A stretch of 64,000 nucleotides of DNA. Origin: Budvicia aquatica DSM 5075 = ATCC 35567 (GTDB lineage: Bacteria; Pseudomonadota; Gammaproteobacteria; Enterobacterales; Enterobacteriaceae). How positions within the stretch are numbered: the stretch's first letter is position 1; every line of letters starts with the position of its first letter. A program made the position numbers and the translations under genes. This document shows, in pieces, positions 8,721 to 17,600 of this stretch. The stretch is from the NCBI RefSeq assembly GCF_000427805.1, contig NZ_ATYS01000018.1, positions 51,957-115,956 on the forward strand. Direction: 5' to 3'. The notes under the pieces are model-generated. The model searched no databases, was not told the origin of the DNA, and saw only the letters and a program-made list of their open reading frames with translations.

Positions 8721-10784
8721 TTATTTAACGTCAGACTGGATAAATATATTATTATCGTTAATCTGACCAACGACAGCATCGGCATATTCCGCAGGTCGGC
8801 TGCGAAGTGAAATATTTTTCTCGAATATTCCTTGCTTTTCACTCTGAGTATAAGGGCCTGGTCTGAATATAAAATTAAAGCGTTTATTGTCTATTGCTGT
8901 GTTATTACGAACCACCAGCGCCCCGGGATTAAAATTATCAGTAAACCCGTCCATGCCATTTTCTATCGCTAAACTGTTAGATACCTGATGGGCCACCGGC
9001 AAGCCTTCACCGCCAAGTTTAAAACCATTATTCACATTGCGTAGCGCGATACTATTTTCAATAGTCACTTGGCCATTAGGACCATCTTCAATCTTGTTAA
9101 ATAAGTCATAGCCGTCGTCAATATTGTCGTGTGAAAAACACGAAATCAGCTTATTGCCCTCACCTACTCGCATTTTCACTGCAAAACCATCCGCATTAAT
9201 CCTGCCCGGATCTCTATTTCCATAGGACTCTGAATTAGAAATGACATTATGGCTAGCCCATAGCGGACGACCAATTCCTGCCGGAGATGCGACCCAAATT
9301 CCAGTGTCATCAGCATGATGAGCAACCACGCGATCGATCAGATTGTGGCTCCCTGAAATATTAAAACTCTTGGTGGTAACGCTAATACCTTGAATATCCC
9401 AATAGCTGGCCTCAAGATTTAGCCCATGAAATTCTACATTTTTACCCAAAGGGCGAAGCTTCTTAAGCTTTTGCGGCGTACTACTTACGGTGGCGGGCAA
9501 GGTAGTTAAAGGATAATCGCCATTAATCAACCAAACGGTCCCTCCGGGAACCACCGCGGCAAGCGCAGTCTCGATATCCAGAGGAAGTTCATTACTGCCG
9601 TCATTCCCTAAGGTTCCATTTGGTGATACGAAGATATTTGCCGGGTCGGCCAATTTAATTGGCTCTACCTTGATAACATCACTTAAATTTTGCCCATCTT
9701 CAGTGACGAATTGATAACTTAGCAAGGTTTGTTTCGGCCCCAACAAAACAGCAATAGATTGCATTTCTCCGGCAGCCACAGGTTGTTGCGTCACTAAGTT
9801 GGTTCCGTTGCCAGCAACGGTAAGTTTCCCACTCTGATTACTACGCAGTTGGAAGTTATACTCAGGTGTTGCAGAAATTCCCGCCGAGGCAATTTCAATT
9901 TTTGCTGGCAGTGGTTGTGCCACAAAGGTCTCATCTTTGGATGCTTGGTGTTCACTCATCGTAAGATTGGCTTGCTTTACGGTAATTCTGACATTGCGTG
10001 AAGCAAAAAAACCGACATAGTAACCCTCTTTGTCCAGTTTAGTGATGCGTTCGGTTCCGCCTGTTTTTTGAATCACCCAATCATCAGTGCCTATCGGGGC
10101 CCAAGATGATTCAAATCCATCATCACTACGTACCAACCGTAGCTTAAAGCTCGGCGTTTTATTGATATCTAAATCATGTTTATAGGGCTGACGCTTAATC
10201 TCTACTCCTGCATTTCCCCATGAGTTAACTACACCATTGCGTGAAATCATAGAGATCTGAACTTTATGATGCGACGTTTTATCCTGCGTCATTATCGCGT
10301 TCATCACCATATTCGATGCGGCCGGAAACTCTTCATACCCGGGCTGAACTTTCTCTAGCCGAGGCTGACCTAGAATGTCTCGCACCAATAATCCCGCGCC
10401 TTCTTGCCCGGCAGGTAAAGCGCCATTTTCCGGCCCAAACTGTTCAACATAAATTTCGGCGTCTAATTGCATATTTGCATTGGCCGGCAGGCGCGTGTAA
10501 TAGAAGGTTAATCCATCATGACTGTTACCTATCTTTCCCCCCCGGCTTTCAATATCAACGGGCGTTATTAACTTACCGCCTTCAGATGGCACCGGTTGTC
10601 CATTAGCTAGTGTGACCTGATTTATTCCTATTTTGTCCGGTAAAACATTGGTAGCAAAATTGACATCGGTAGACTGACCAAAAGTCACTGTCTTCCATAC
10701 CAAGTCATTTACGTCCGGTAACGTTTGTACACTCGCGCCGCTAAAACTCACCGCGGCCAATAGCAATAGAAGAATGCTCTTCAT
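8721..10784 (-). CDS. pelX: Exopolygalacturonate lyase PelX (polysaccharide lyase family 9)
   Basis: Exported lyase of 687 residues, like Dickeya PelX, which releases digalacturonate from the ends of oligogalacturonides. A hydrophobic signal peptide (MKSILLLLLAAVSFSGAS) precedes an N-terminal beta-sandwich region. The C-terminal half has the right-handed parallel beta-helix repeats of PL9 (IFVSPNGTLGNDG, NISGSHNLIDRVVAHHADDTGIWV, NADGFAVKMRVGEGN, DGYDLFNKIEDG). The start at 10784 is chosen because AAGGA sits seven bases upstream; the open frame extends five codons further to 10799 without a ribosome site. Confidence 0.9.
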   Translation of the reverse strand: MKSILLLLLAAVSFSGASVQTLPDVNDLVWKTVTFGQSTDVNFATNVLPDKIGINQVTLANGQPVPSEGGKLITPVDIESRGGKIGNSHDGLTFYYTRLPANANMQLDAEIYVEQFGPENGALPAGQEGAGLLVRDILGQPRLEKVQPGYEEFPAASNMVMNAIMTQDKTSHHKVQISMISRNGVVNSWGNAGVEIKRQPYKHDLDINKTPSFKLRLVRSDDGFESSWAPIGTDDWVIQKTGGTERITKLDKEGYYVGFFASRNVRITVKQANLTMSEHQASKDETFVAQPLPAKIEIASAGISATPEYNFQLRSNQSGKLTVAGNGTNLVTQQPVAAGEMQSIAVLLGPKQTLLSYQFVTEDGQNLSDVIKVEPIKLADPANIFVSPNGTLGNDGSNELPLDIETALAAVVPGGTVWLINGDYPLTTLPATVSSTPQKLKKLRPLGKNVEFHGLNLEASYWDIQGISVTTKSFNISGSHNLIDRVVAHHADDTGIWVASPAGIGRPLWASHNVISNSESYGNRDPGRINADGFAVKMRVGEGNKLISCFSHDNIDDGYDLFNKIEDGPNGQVTIENSIALRNVNNGFKLGGEGLPVAHQVSNSLAIENGMDGFTDNFNPGALVVRNNTAIDNKRFNFIFRPGPYTQSEKQGIFEKNISLRSRPAEYADAVVGQINDNNIFIQSDVK

Positions 10785-10810
10785 TTCCATTTCCTTCATG
10801 CGTAAGACAT

Positions 10811-10834
10811 CATTCCCGCCCGATGTCGGGAATG
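10811..10834. repeat. Intercistronic hairpin between togT-like gene and pelX
   Basis: CATTCCCG (10811-10818) pairs with CGGGAATG (10827-10834). It lies in the gap between the transporter stop and the pelX start, with no T run, so it looks like an mRNA-stability or attenuation stem rather than a full terminator. Confidence 0.5.
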
Positions 10835-10872
10835 CTCTTTATAATGTAAGTTCTATAAATTCGTCTGATTGG

Positions 10873-12453
10873 TTATGCGGGTTCTTGCTCTACGGTATCA
10901 TCGTTTTCAGCAATGATGACCTCAGGCGCAAGTTTCATCTTCTGGCAAATATCACTCTTTCCCCAGCACTGCTCATAGGGGTAGCCAACCAAGGTTTCAA
11001 TCACTTCGCGAACATCGGGTGCAATATCCCCTTGTCTACCACCGGCTTTAATACGAGCCACTTCGCCTAATATAATCAGGTGGGTTTTACGGTTAAGCGT
11101 CATTTGACGACTAAACACAATCGCCACCAGGGCTAAGACAATCACGCCGCCAAAGAAAACCCAGGAGATAGCATTCATTGCACTTTCAGGCTGAACGTGT
11201 GATTTAGACTGGAAACCGTAGTAACTAAGGATAGCTCCCATAATAAAGACAATGATTGACCGAACAATTTTTCCTGAGAATGTCATTGCCCCGGCAAAAA
11301 TACCTTCACGACGACGACCGGTAAACACTTCATCAACATCAGCTAAGAAGGTATAAACAGTCCATGGGATATAGTAAACGCCCCCGGTACCCAAACCAAA
11401 AATCACCGTAATACCGATAATAGCAATAGTCGCAATGTGTGGTGGCAGGCTAAAAAAGTGCAGCAAGGAATAACAACATACGGCGAAAATAACAATGCTT
11501 AACGCCCATATATAGGGCTTACTGAAACCTCTTTTGACACAAATACCGATAAATACTGCGGTAGAGAATAGCTGTAATATGGCATTAAGACTATTCAGTC
11601 CGGCGAGAATAGCCGGATCGTATTGCAAAACAAAAATAACATAGTAAGTAAATACCGAGGCAAATAACCATTCGGCACCAAAGCCAAATAGATACATTCC
11701 TAAATGTTTACGAAAAACACGCAAATAAAACGTTGACTGCATATCTCTGAATAAAGAGACTAACGTCTCCCATAGCGACATTTTTTTCTTAATAACAGCA
11801 ACACCTTCATCTATTCTTTCCCACGAAAATCGATGTAACATGGCAATAGCAAAGAATAAAATCAAACCATAAGTGATACCGGTGTAAAAGAAAGGCTGTG
11901 CAGATTCTTTACCATAAATAAGGATAAACTGACCGGGAATAAATGCGGCTAGAAAATTTGCCATTTTACCAAATATCGCTTTATATCCAGTCAGCTTGGA
12001 GCGTACGGCAAAATCCTCTGTCATCTCAGTGGCTAATGTTTCATATGGCACCATCACTGAAGTATAAATCAATTCAAAAATAACATAGGTGCTCAGATAA
12101 TACCAAAAACCAAATCCTTCAACCCAAAGTAAAGGATAAAACATCATTAATGGTGCACCGATTAACAAGAAGAAACGCCGGCGACCAAAGCGTTTTCCTA
12201 GCCAAGTATTACCAAAGTTATCCGTTAAATACCCCATAACTGGATTACTGATCGCATCTATGACACTCGCGACAGAAAAGATAAATGATGCTTCCAGTAA
12301 TGTCAGTCCACAAAACGTAGTATAAAAATATAACAACCATGCTCCGGCTATCGCGAGCGCACCACTACCAAGTAAATTACCCCCGCCATAAGCTAATTGA
12401 TGCCCCAGTGTAACTCTTTTTCCATTTCCCAAAGGTACCGTGTTACTTGCCAT
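10873..12453 (-). CDS. togT: Oligogalacturonide:cation symporter, GPH family (TogT-like)
   Basis: Inner-membrane transporter of 526 residues with about 12 hydrophobic helices and the glycoside-pentoside-hexuronide family motifs: DAISNPVMGYLTDNF early, GKRFGRRRFF in the first cytoplasmic loop, and PYETLATEMT. The C-terminal cytoplasmic tail after residue 460 is long. In Dickeya the GPH protein TogT imports oligogalacturonides. Here the gene heads a transcript with pelX and kdgM, with a KdgR-type box and a CRP site upstream. The family is firm; the substrate is assigned by context. Confidence 0.83.
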   Translation of the reverse strand: MASNTVPLGNGKRVTLGHQLAYGGGNLLGSGALAIAGAWLLYFYTTFCGLTLLEASFIFSVASVIDAISNPVMGYLTDNFGNTWLGKRFGRRRFFLLIGAPLMMFYPLLWVEGFGFWYYLSTYVIFELIYTSVMVPYETLATEMTEDFAVRSKLTGYKAIFGKMANFLAAFIPGQFILIYGKESAQPFFYTGITYGLILFFAIAMLHRFSWERIDEGVAVIKKKMSLWETLVSLFRDMQSTFYLRVFRKHLGMYLFGFGAEWLFASVFTYYVIFVLQYDPAILAGLNSLNAILQLFSTAVFIGICVKRGFSKPYIWALSIVIFAVCCYSLLHFFSLPPHIATIAIIGITVIFGLGTGGVYYIPWTVYTFLADVDEVFTGRRREGIFAGAMTFSGKIVRSIIVFIMGAILSYYGFQSKSHVQPESAMNAISWVFFGGVIVLALVAIVFSRQMTLNRKTHLIILGEVARIKAGGRQGDIAPDVREVIETLVGYPYEQCWGKSDICQKMKLAPEVIIAENDDTVEQEPA

Positions 12454-12472
12454 AACATTTAAGCCTCATTTA

Positions 12473-12491
12473 ATTGAAACATTATTTCATT
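12473..12491. promoter_or_regulatory. KdgR-type operator of the togT-pelX-kdgM operon
   Basis: TGAAA-CATTA-TTTCA (12475-12489) is a strong match to the KdgR operator and lies about 20 bases upstream of the transporter start, where binding would block transcription or overlap the promoter. Confidence 0.8.
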
Positions 12492-12534
12492 TTTATAGGA
12501 CCGACATTTTATACTTTTTAGCGGAAACGATTAA

Positions 12535-12550
12535 TGTGATAACCATCACA
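12535..12550. promoter_or_regulatory. CRP-cAMP site, togT side
   Basis: TGTGATAACCATCACA is a perfect TGTGA-N6-TCACA dyad. The same 16 bases recur at 12894-12909. Pectin genes are known to be activated by CRP when glucose is absent. Confidence 0.88.
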
Positions 12551-12893
12551 CTAAAATATAAATGAATTATATTTATTATATTTTTGGGAGATAGGTAACA
12601 CGCATTAAAAATTAAATATTTAAAATTAAAAACAATTAATAAATAAAATTAAATTTATGATTATATAAGTTAATCAACCACATCATGAGGTTAAGTATGT
12701 AACTTAAATTAAATAAACAAATTTATATTCAATTAACATAACAACATTGATGTTATTACTTAGCATGCTTATATTCACAACCCATATCATGCAAACAATA
12801 CTTAGAATAACATCTAATAAAAGAGACCTATATCTCCAAATAGATTTCAGGATATCTATAAACTAATACCCATCGGCTAAATATCATATTTTC
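12551..12893. other. AT-rich divergent promoter spacer
   Basis: This 343-base stretch between the two CRP sites is very A+T-rich with many T/A tracts and no supported reading frame. It separates the divergent togT-like and ogl transcripts. Its composition suggests nucleoid-protein (H-NS-like) binding or DNA bending; that is inference. Confidence 0.5.
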
Positions 12894-12909
12894 TGTGATA
12901 ACCATCACA
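12894..12909. promoter_or_regulatory. CRP-cAMP site, ogl side
   Basis: TGTGATAACCATCACA, identical in all 16 bases, including the six spacer bases, to the site at 12535-12550. It lies about 125 bases upstream of the ogl start codon. Confidence 0.88.
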
Positions 12910-12963
12910 TAAACCATGCCCCCCCATTGGTCTAATTGATAATGTCGGTATTATTTTCTAATT

Positions 12964-12982
12964 ATTGAAATATCGTTTCATT
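12964..12982. promoter_or_regulatory. KdgR-type operator of ogl-kdgF
   Basis: TGAAA-TATCG-TTTCA (12966-12980), flanked by A/T, matches the KdgR consensus and lies 55 bases upstream of the ogl start. Confidence 0.8.
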
Positions 12983-13034
12983 TTATATTGGCTAATAATT
13001 GCAATAGCTATTGAATAAAATTATGGAGAACATT

Positions 13035-14204
13035 GTGGCTAAAGGTTCAACGATTAAACTTGATTATCACCATTTTAAAGATGCCGAGACCGGTGCCGAG
13101 GTTGTGCGCCTGACTCCGACGGATGTCCTGTGCCACCGCAATTATTTTTATCAAAAATGCTTTACCAACGACGGCAATAACCTATTATTTTCCGCTGAAT
13201 TTGATAATTATCGAAACTATTACCTGCTTGATTTGCAAAGCCAGCAGGCGGTACAGCTTACAGAAGGTGCAGGAGACAATACTTTCGGCGGTTTTTTATC
13301 TCCCGACGATCGCTTTCTCTATTACGTAAAAAATGAACGTGAACTTCGCCGGGTCAATATCGAAAATTTAAATGAAGAAACCGTTTATCGGGTTCCTGAA
13401 GAATGGGTTGGATATGGAACTTGGGTTGCTAACAGTGAATGTACAAGTTTAGTTGGAATAGAAATTGCCCGCGAAGATTGGGTTCCACTTACCGACTGGC
13501 AAGTTTTTCATACTTTCTTTACCAAAAAGCCGCGCTGCCGTTTATTACGTGTTGATCTTAGCAGCGGTGAATCCCGAACGATACATCAAGATACTACATG
13601 GCTTGGACACCCCATCTATCGCCCCAATCAGGATAGCTGTGTTGCCTTCTGCCATGAAGGCCCGCATGATTTAGTTGATGCTCGTATGTGGCTAATTAAT
13701 GAAGACGGTAGCCAAATTCGAAAAGTAAAAGCACATGCTCCGGGAGAAAGCTGTACTCATGAATTTTGGGTACCTGATGGTTCTGCACTGATGTATGTTT
13801 CCTATATGAAAGATCAACAGGAACGTCATATTTGCCGCTTTAATCCCGATACTGGCATCAATGAAGTGGTTATGACGATGCCATCATGTTCACATTTGAT
13901 GAGTAATCATGATGGCAGCATGCTGGTTGGCGATGGTTCAGGAACGCCGGTTGATGTACAGGATGCCCAAGGATACGCGATTCAAAACGATCCCTGGTTA
14001 TACGTATTCGATGCAAAACAACAGCGTCAAGCTCGCCTGGCTGCTCATAATAGTTCATGGCTAGTATTGAATGGTGACCGACAGGTAACCCATCCCCACC
14101 CTTCTTTTACACCCGACAATCGTCAGGTTCTTTTCACCACTGACTATGAAGGTACGCCGGCACTTTATCTGGCAACCCTGCCACCAAATCTATTCGATCG
14201 GTAA
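13035..14204 (+). CDS. ogl: Oligogalacturonate lyase Ogl (PL22)
   Basis: Cytoplasmic lyase that splits unsaturated digalacturonate to 4-deoxy-5-threo-hexosulose-uronate. It is a seven-bladed beta-propeller of 389 residues. The metal ligands of the Yersinia enzyme fall at the expected numbers: H287 (CSHLMSN), Q350, H353 and H355 (RQVTHPHPSF). The open frame begins at a TTG at 13011, but the GTG at 13035 follows a TGGAGAA ribosome site seven bases earlier and gives the family N-terminus MAKGS and correct numbering, so that start is used. kdgF follows after 26 bases. Confidence 0.95.
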   Translation: MAKGSTIKLDYHHFKDAETGAEVVRLTPTDVLCHRNYFYQKCFTNDGNNLLFSAEFDNYRNYYLLDLQSQQAVQLTEGAGDNTFGGFLSPDDRFLYYVKNERELRRVNIENLNEETVYRVPEEWVGYGTWVANSECTSLVGIEIAREDWVPLTDWQVFHTFFTKKPRCRLLRVDLSSGESRTIHQDTTWLGHPIYRPNQDSCVAFCHEGPHDLVDARMWLINEDGSQIRKVKAHAPGESCTHEFWVPDGSALMYVSYMKDQQERHICRFNPDTGINEVVMTMPSCSHLMSNHDGSMLVGDGSGTPVDVQDAQGYAIQNDPWLYVFDAKQQRQARLAAHNSSWLVLNGDRQVTHPHPSFTPDNRQVLFTTDYEGTPALYLATLPPNLFDR

Positions 14205-14230
14205 TCGTTCGATACTCTTAAGGTATTACT

Positions 14231-14554
14231 ATGTTTACATTTAAACAAAACACCATTTTACAAGACTTAGGTAACGGCATAACCAGACGTATTCTCGCTC
14301 ACGGCGGTGGAATGATGGCCGTTGAAGTCAACTTTGAAAAAAATGCTATTGGCCCGCTGCACAGCCATCCGCATGAGCAACTAACCTATGTATTATCCGG
14401 TCGATTCAGCTTTACCATTGATGGGGAAACGCACAATGTCGCAGGCGGTGACACGCTATATAAGAAACCTAACGTTGTGCATGGTTGTATCTGCTTAGAG
14501 GCGGGAACGTTACTCGATACCTTTACACCACAGCGTGAAGATTTTCTTAGCTGA
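14231..14554 (+). CDS. kdgF: Cupin protein KdgF, unsaturated-uronate linearising enzyme
   Basis: Small cupin of 107 residues that promotes conversion of cyclic 4,5-unsaturated galacturonate to its linear ketone, feeding the isomerase and KduD. The metal-binding set is visible as PLHSHPHEQ (H44, H46, H48, Q50) and H84 (NVVHGC). It is the second gene of the ogl transcript, preceded by an AAGG ribosome site. Confidence 0.93.
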   Translation: MFTFKQNTILQDLGNGITRRILAHGGGMMAVEVNFEKNAIGPLHSHPHEQLTYVLSGRFSFTIDGETHNVAGGDTLYKKPNVVHGCICLEAGTLLDTFTPQREDFLS

Positions 14555-14604
14555 GCTAGGTTAACTAAGCATTTTGGATTATTGGTAGCGGGATGCTTAC
14601 TTCC

Positions 14605-14644
14605 TAGGCAGAAGCCCTTATCTTACTATTAGGGCTTCTGCCTA
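14605..14644. terminator. Long perfect inverted repeat between kdgF and the convergent mutase-like gene
   Basis: TAGGCAGAAGCCCT (14605-14618) pairs perfectly with AGGGCTTCTGCCTA (14631-14644). There is no clear T run on either side. Its position between convergent genes suggests a bidirectional terminator or 3'-end stabiliser. Confidence 0.6.
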
Positions 14645-14651
14645 ACCTACA

Positions 14652-15902
14652 TCAACTCCCTTGTTTATGGCTATATCCCATATAGTCAAAAATAGTGTTG
14701 ATAAAACTGGTTCCGGTTAGCCTTTTTAAGCTCCCTTCTGCACAGGCAATTTCATCATAGGTGAGGACGTGGTCTCGGCGAATATCTTGGCCATAAATAA
14801 CAACCGGCACGGGTTCGCCGGTATGTTCCCGAACTTCACAAGGTGTTGAATGGTCCGCAGCAAGAGCAAAGTAGGTATGTTCCGGTAGCCGCTCAAGTAT
14901 CGCTCCAACCATACGATCGTAACACTCTATCGCTTCAACTTTCTCAAAAGGGAGATTGTCATGCCCGGCAAGGTCGGTGGCCTTAATATGCACAAATACC
15001 AGATCGTTTTGTTCTATTGCCTTCAACGTCATTTCTGCTTTCAGCGCAAAGTCAGTCTCCAGATTAGCGGTAAAGCGAGCGTCCGTCTGAATGTCGAATC
15101 CAGTCAATTTAGCGACGCCAAGCACCGTGGTCTCACCGGCAATACAGCACCCTCTGAACCCTTGGCGCTGCGGGGTAGATTCAAGTTTCTTAAAGTTACC
15201 GGCCCCCCTGGTCAGAATAAAGTTTGCCGCCAGTTTCCCTTGAGCTTTACGGCGTAAATTCATTGGGTGGGCATCTAAAATTACATGGCTTTTTGCCAAA
15301 AACTCATTCAGTAATCTGGCGGTTTTTTGCGCTGAAGATGAGTTATCCGTAGCGGTCACTTGCAGATAGCGTTTCCCCTGATGTGGCTCTTTCGGGTCTG
15401 AGTCGGTAATTTTATCGCTTAAGTCAGGGCCCCTTAAAATTAATACGGCACGATGCTCTGTTGCCGGCCTGAAGTAAGCGGTAACGTCATCGCTCAGCTT
15501 CATACCGGTGATAGCCTTAGCCAGCTCTTCGGCACTTTCACTGATCCTTCCCGCTCGACGATCGATTACTACCCCCTGTTGATCGATGGTCGCCAGATTA
15601 CAACGTAAGATCACATCACCTTCTTGTACGTCCATATCGATACCGCAGGCTTCAATTGGACCTCTTCCAGGGTAATCTGCCGGATCTCCGCCAAACAAAA
15701 TCAGATGGCCCATATCGGTACCAACAGGAATTCCGGGGGCAAGAAGATCGACCATTCCACAAATACCCTGCGCTGCCAATTTGTCTAAGTTAGGCGTGGA
15801 TGCTTTTTGTAATGGTGTTAAACCGTTAAGCAGTGGATTCGGCCTGTCGCCTAATCCGTCAGCTATCGCGACAATCGCTTTCTTATAATACATAGATACC
15901 AC
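14652..15902 (-). CDS. Archaeal-type (ApgM/COG3635) phosphoglycerate-mutase-like phosphotransferase
   Basis: Protein of 416 residues in the alkaline-phosphatase superfamily, cofactor-independent phosphoglycerate mutase branch of archaeal type. Metal-site segments are present: VAIADGLGDRP at the N-terminus, HIKATDLAGHDNLPFEKVEA, and AADHSTPCEVREHTGEPVPV near the C-terminus. At the nucleophile position the sequence reads GTDMGHL, so residue 62 is threonine where archaeal ApgM usually has serine (GSDxAHL). It sits two bases from a DASS anion transporter in one operon, which suggests catabolic use on an imported anion rather than glycolysis. The substrate is unknown. Confidence 0.8.
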   Translation of the reverse strand: MVSMYYKKAIVAIADGLGDRPNPLLNGLTPLQKASTPNLDKLAAQGICGMVDLLAPGIPVGTDMGHLILFGGDPADYPGRGPIEACGIDMDVQEGDVILRCNLATIDQQGVVIDRRAGRISESAEELAKAITGMKLSDDVTAYFRPATEHRAVLILRGPDLSDKITDSDPKEPHQGKRYLQVTATDNSSSAQKTARLLNEFLAKSHVILDAHPMNLRRKAQGKLAANFILTRGAGNFKKLESTPQRQGFRGCCIAGETTVLGVAKLTGFDIQTDARFTANLETDFALKAEMTLKAIEQNDLVFVHIKATDLAGHDNLPFEKVEAIECYDRMVGAILERLPEHTYFALAADHSTPCEVREHTGEPVPVVIYGQDIRRDHVLTYDEIACAEGSLKRLTGTSFINTIFDYMGYSHKQGS

Positions 15903-15904
15903 CC

Positions 15905-17392
15905 CTAACCTGTGAATAATCCGATAACTTTAAACCACGTGAATAAGGCGATACTGATAACAGACGCACCGATGAAACACGTAATCATAGCGTACTTAAT
16001 TTGGTCGAGTATGCTGAAGTAACCCGTAGAGAAATATATGGCGTTAACTTTAGAATGCGGTGGCAGCGTAATGGTGTAGCTGGTAGTAATTGCCGCTGCC
16101 AATGCTAAACCCACAGGGTCCATATCTAAGGTTTTTGCCAAAGCGATAAACGAAGGAATTAAAATGGTGACTCGCACTGTTTTACTGGTAAAAATCAGGT
16201 GGCTATACATACTGATAAACACAACCAGCACATATACCGCCGTATGACTCATATTTTCCATACCTAAGGTATTGACGACTTTACCAATCAGCCACTCTGC
16301 CCCTTTTGATTTTTCAAGCGCATTACCCGCAGCGTAGGCTCCGGCAGCAAATAGCATCAGATCCCATTTTATTTTAGCTTCGGCCCAGCTCAATATCCCT
16401 ATCCGAGGTAGCAGACAAAAAGTAGCCGCGATAATCGCCGTCATATAAACGCTGATGCTGAAGCCAAACCATGCTTTGTGGTAGTCAGAGGTTGCCCACA
16501 ACATTACCGTACCAAGAAAAATAAATAGCGTTCTCAGTTCTATCGTTGATAGACCTCCCATATTCGAGAGTTCTGTACGTAGGCGCGTCATACCTTCGCC
16601 AAAGGTAGACTCACCCTTGAATGAAAATACCCGTAATCCGATAAAAAAGGTTATTCCCATCGTGATAATCGCGGTGGGCATCGCTGCCAGCAACCAGTCC
16701 ATATAGCCAATAGTTGAACCAGTCAGGTCATTAATAAAACCTACGGCAATAATATTACCGGCGGTGGCGGTCAATACGCCGGAGGTGGCCAGAGCATCTG
16801 CCTGAACGCCTTGTAGCATCATAACGCGGCCAAGATTACTCTCGCCCGGCAAAGCCTTATACACTTCCAACAAAATAATACAGATTGGAACCATCAGCGT
16901 GGCGCGTGCCGTTGTCGAAGGAACAAAAAAAGCCAGCGCGAAGTTGATAAATACCAGAATGAACAGGGTCTTCTTGGGGGTTTTACCGAAATGAGTAACC
17001 ATATACAGCGCGAAGCGACGCGCCAGATTCGATTTAATCATGGCTGAAGTAAGCACAAAAGCCGATACCATTAGCCAGATAACTTCATACCCTAGAGTCC
17101 CTAACACTTTTTTCTCTGCCCACGTATTGGTCAGGCTGAGTAAAATAATCGTAATCAGAGAGGTTAAATAAATCGGGATCGGACAGCTAACCCACATAAC
17201 TAAAGCAAATACAAAAATAGCAATTGCCTGCTGGCCTTCTTTGGGCAGGCCTTCTGGCGTAGGCATAAAAAATAAAATAAGGAACAGAATAGCCGCGACA
17301 AAAAAGCCATACTTTTTCATCAAAGATTCGCCGCTGCCTTTTCCTGCCTTATCCGGACTGGTACTGGGATTTTGCATGTGTTTATTTTCCAT
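15905..17392 (-). CDS. DASS/SLC13-family anion symporter
   Basis: Inner-membrane protein of 495 residues with about 12 hydrophobic helices and the divalent-anion:sodium symporter layout. The two substrate/Na+-binding hairpins are represented by FFVPSTTARATLMVPI and, in the C-terminal half, HLIFTSKTVRVTILIP followed by TSYTITLPPHSK. The usual SNT motif reads STT and SKT here, so coupling and substrate may differ from CitT/TtdT. It is first in an operon with the ApgM-like gene, divergent from a LysR regulator. A start at 17377 (MQNPS) is also possible. Confidence 0.85.
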   Translation of the reverse strand: MENKHMQNPSTSPDKAGKGSGESLMKKYGFFVAAILFLILFFMPTPEGLPKEGQQAIAIFVFALVMWVSCPIPIYLTSLITIILLSLTNTWAEKKVLGTLGYEVIWLMVSAFVLTSAMIKSNLARRFALYMVTHFGKTPKKTLFILVFINFALAFFVPSTTARATLMVPICIILLEVYKALPGESNLGRVMMLQGVQADALATSGVLTATAGNIIAVGFINDLTGSTIGYMDWLLAAMPTAIITMGITFFIGLRVFSFKGESTFGEGMTRLRTELSNMGGLSTIELRTLFIFLGTVMLWATSDYHKAWFGFSISVYMTAIIAATFCLLPRIGILSWAEAKIKWDLMLFAAGAYAAGNALEKSKGAEWLIGKVVNTLGMENMSHTAVYVLVVFISMYSHLIFTSKTVRVTILIPSFIALAKTLDMDPVGLALAAAITTSYTITLPPHSKVNAIYFSTGYFSILDQIKYAMITCFIGASVISIALFTWFKVIGLFTG

Positions 17393-17556
17393 TGTTATTT
17401 GCCGCCTGAGTTGTTGATTTTTTAATTATTTATTTTCAAATAACTTATTACTTACTTATAAATAAAATACTTTAGTACTTTTTTTATTATCGCTAATGTG
17501 TTTTAGTCATCATAGTTCCGTTGTTAAAGCTAAAACAATTCGATTTATTTTTAATA

Positions 17557-17577
17557 ACTATAAGAAAAACCTATAGT
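17557..17577. promoter_or_regulatory. Inverted repeat in the LysR/DASS divergent promoter region
   Basis: ACTATA (17557-17562) and TATAGT (17572-17577) form a perfect 6-9-6 dyad 24 bases before the LysR-type gene. LysR-type regulators usually bind such dyads between themselves and a divergent target, so it is a candidate autoregulatory site. The rest of 17393-17600 is AT-rich and has no gene. Confidence 0.5.
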
Positions 17578-17600
17578 AGAAATTTGAACGGAGAATAATA

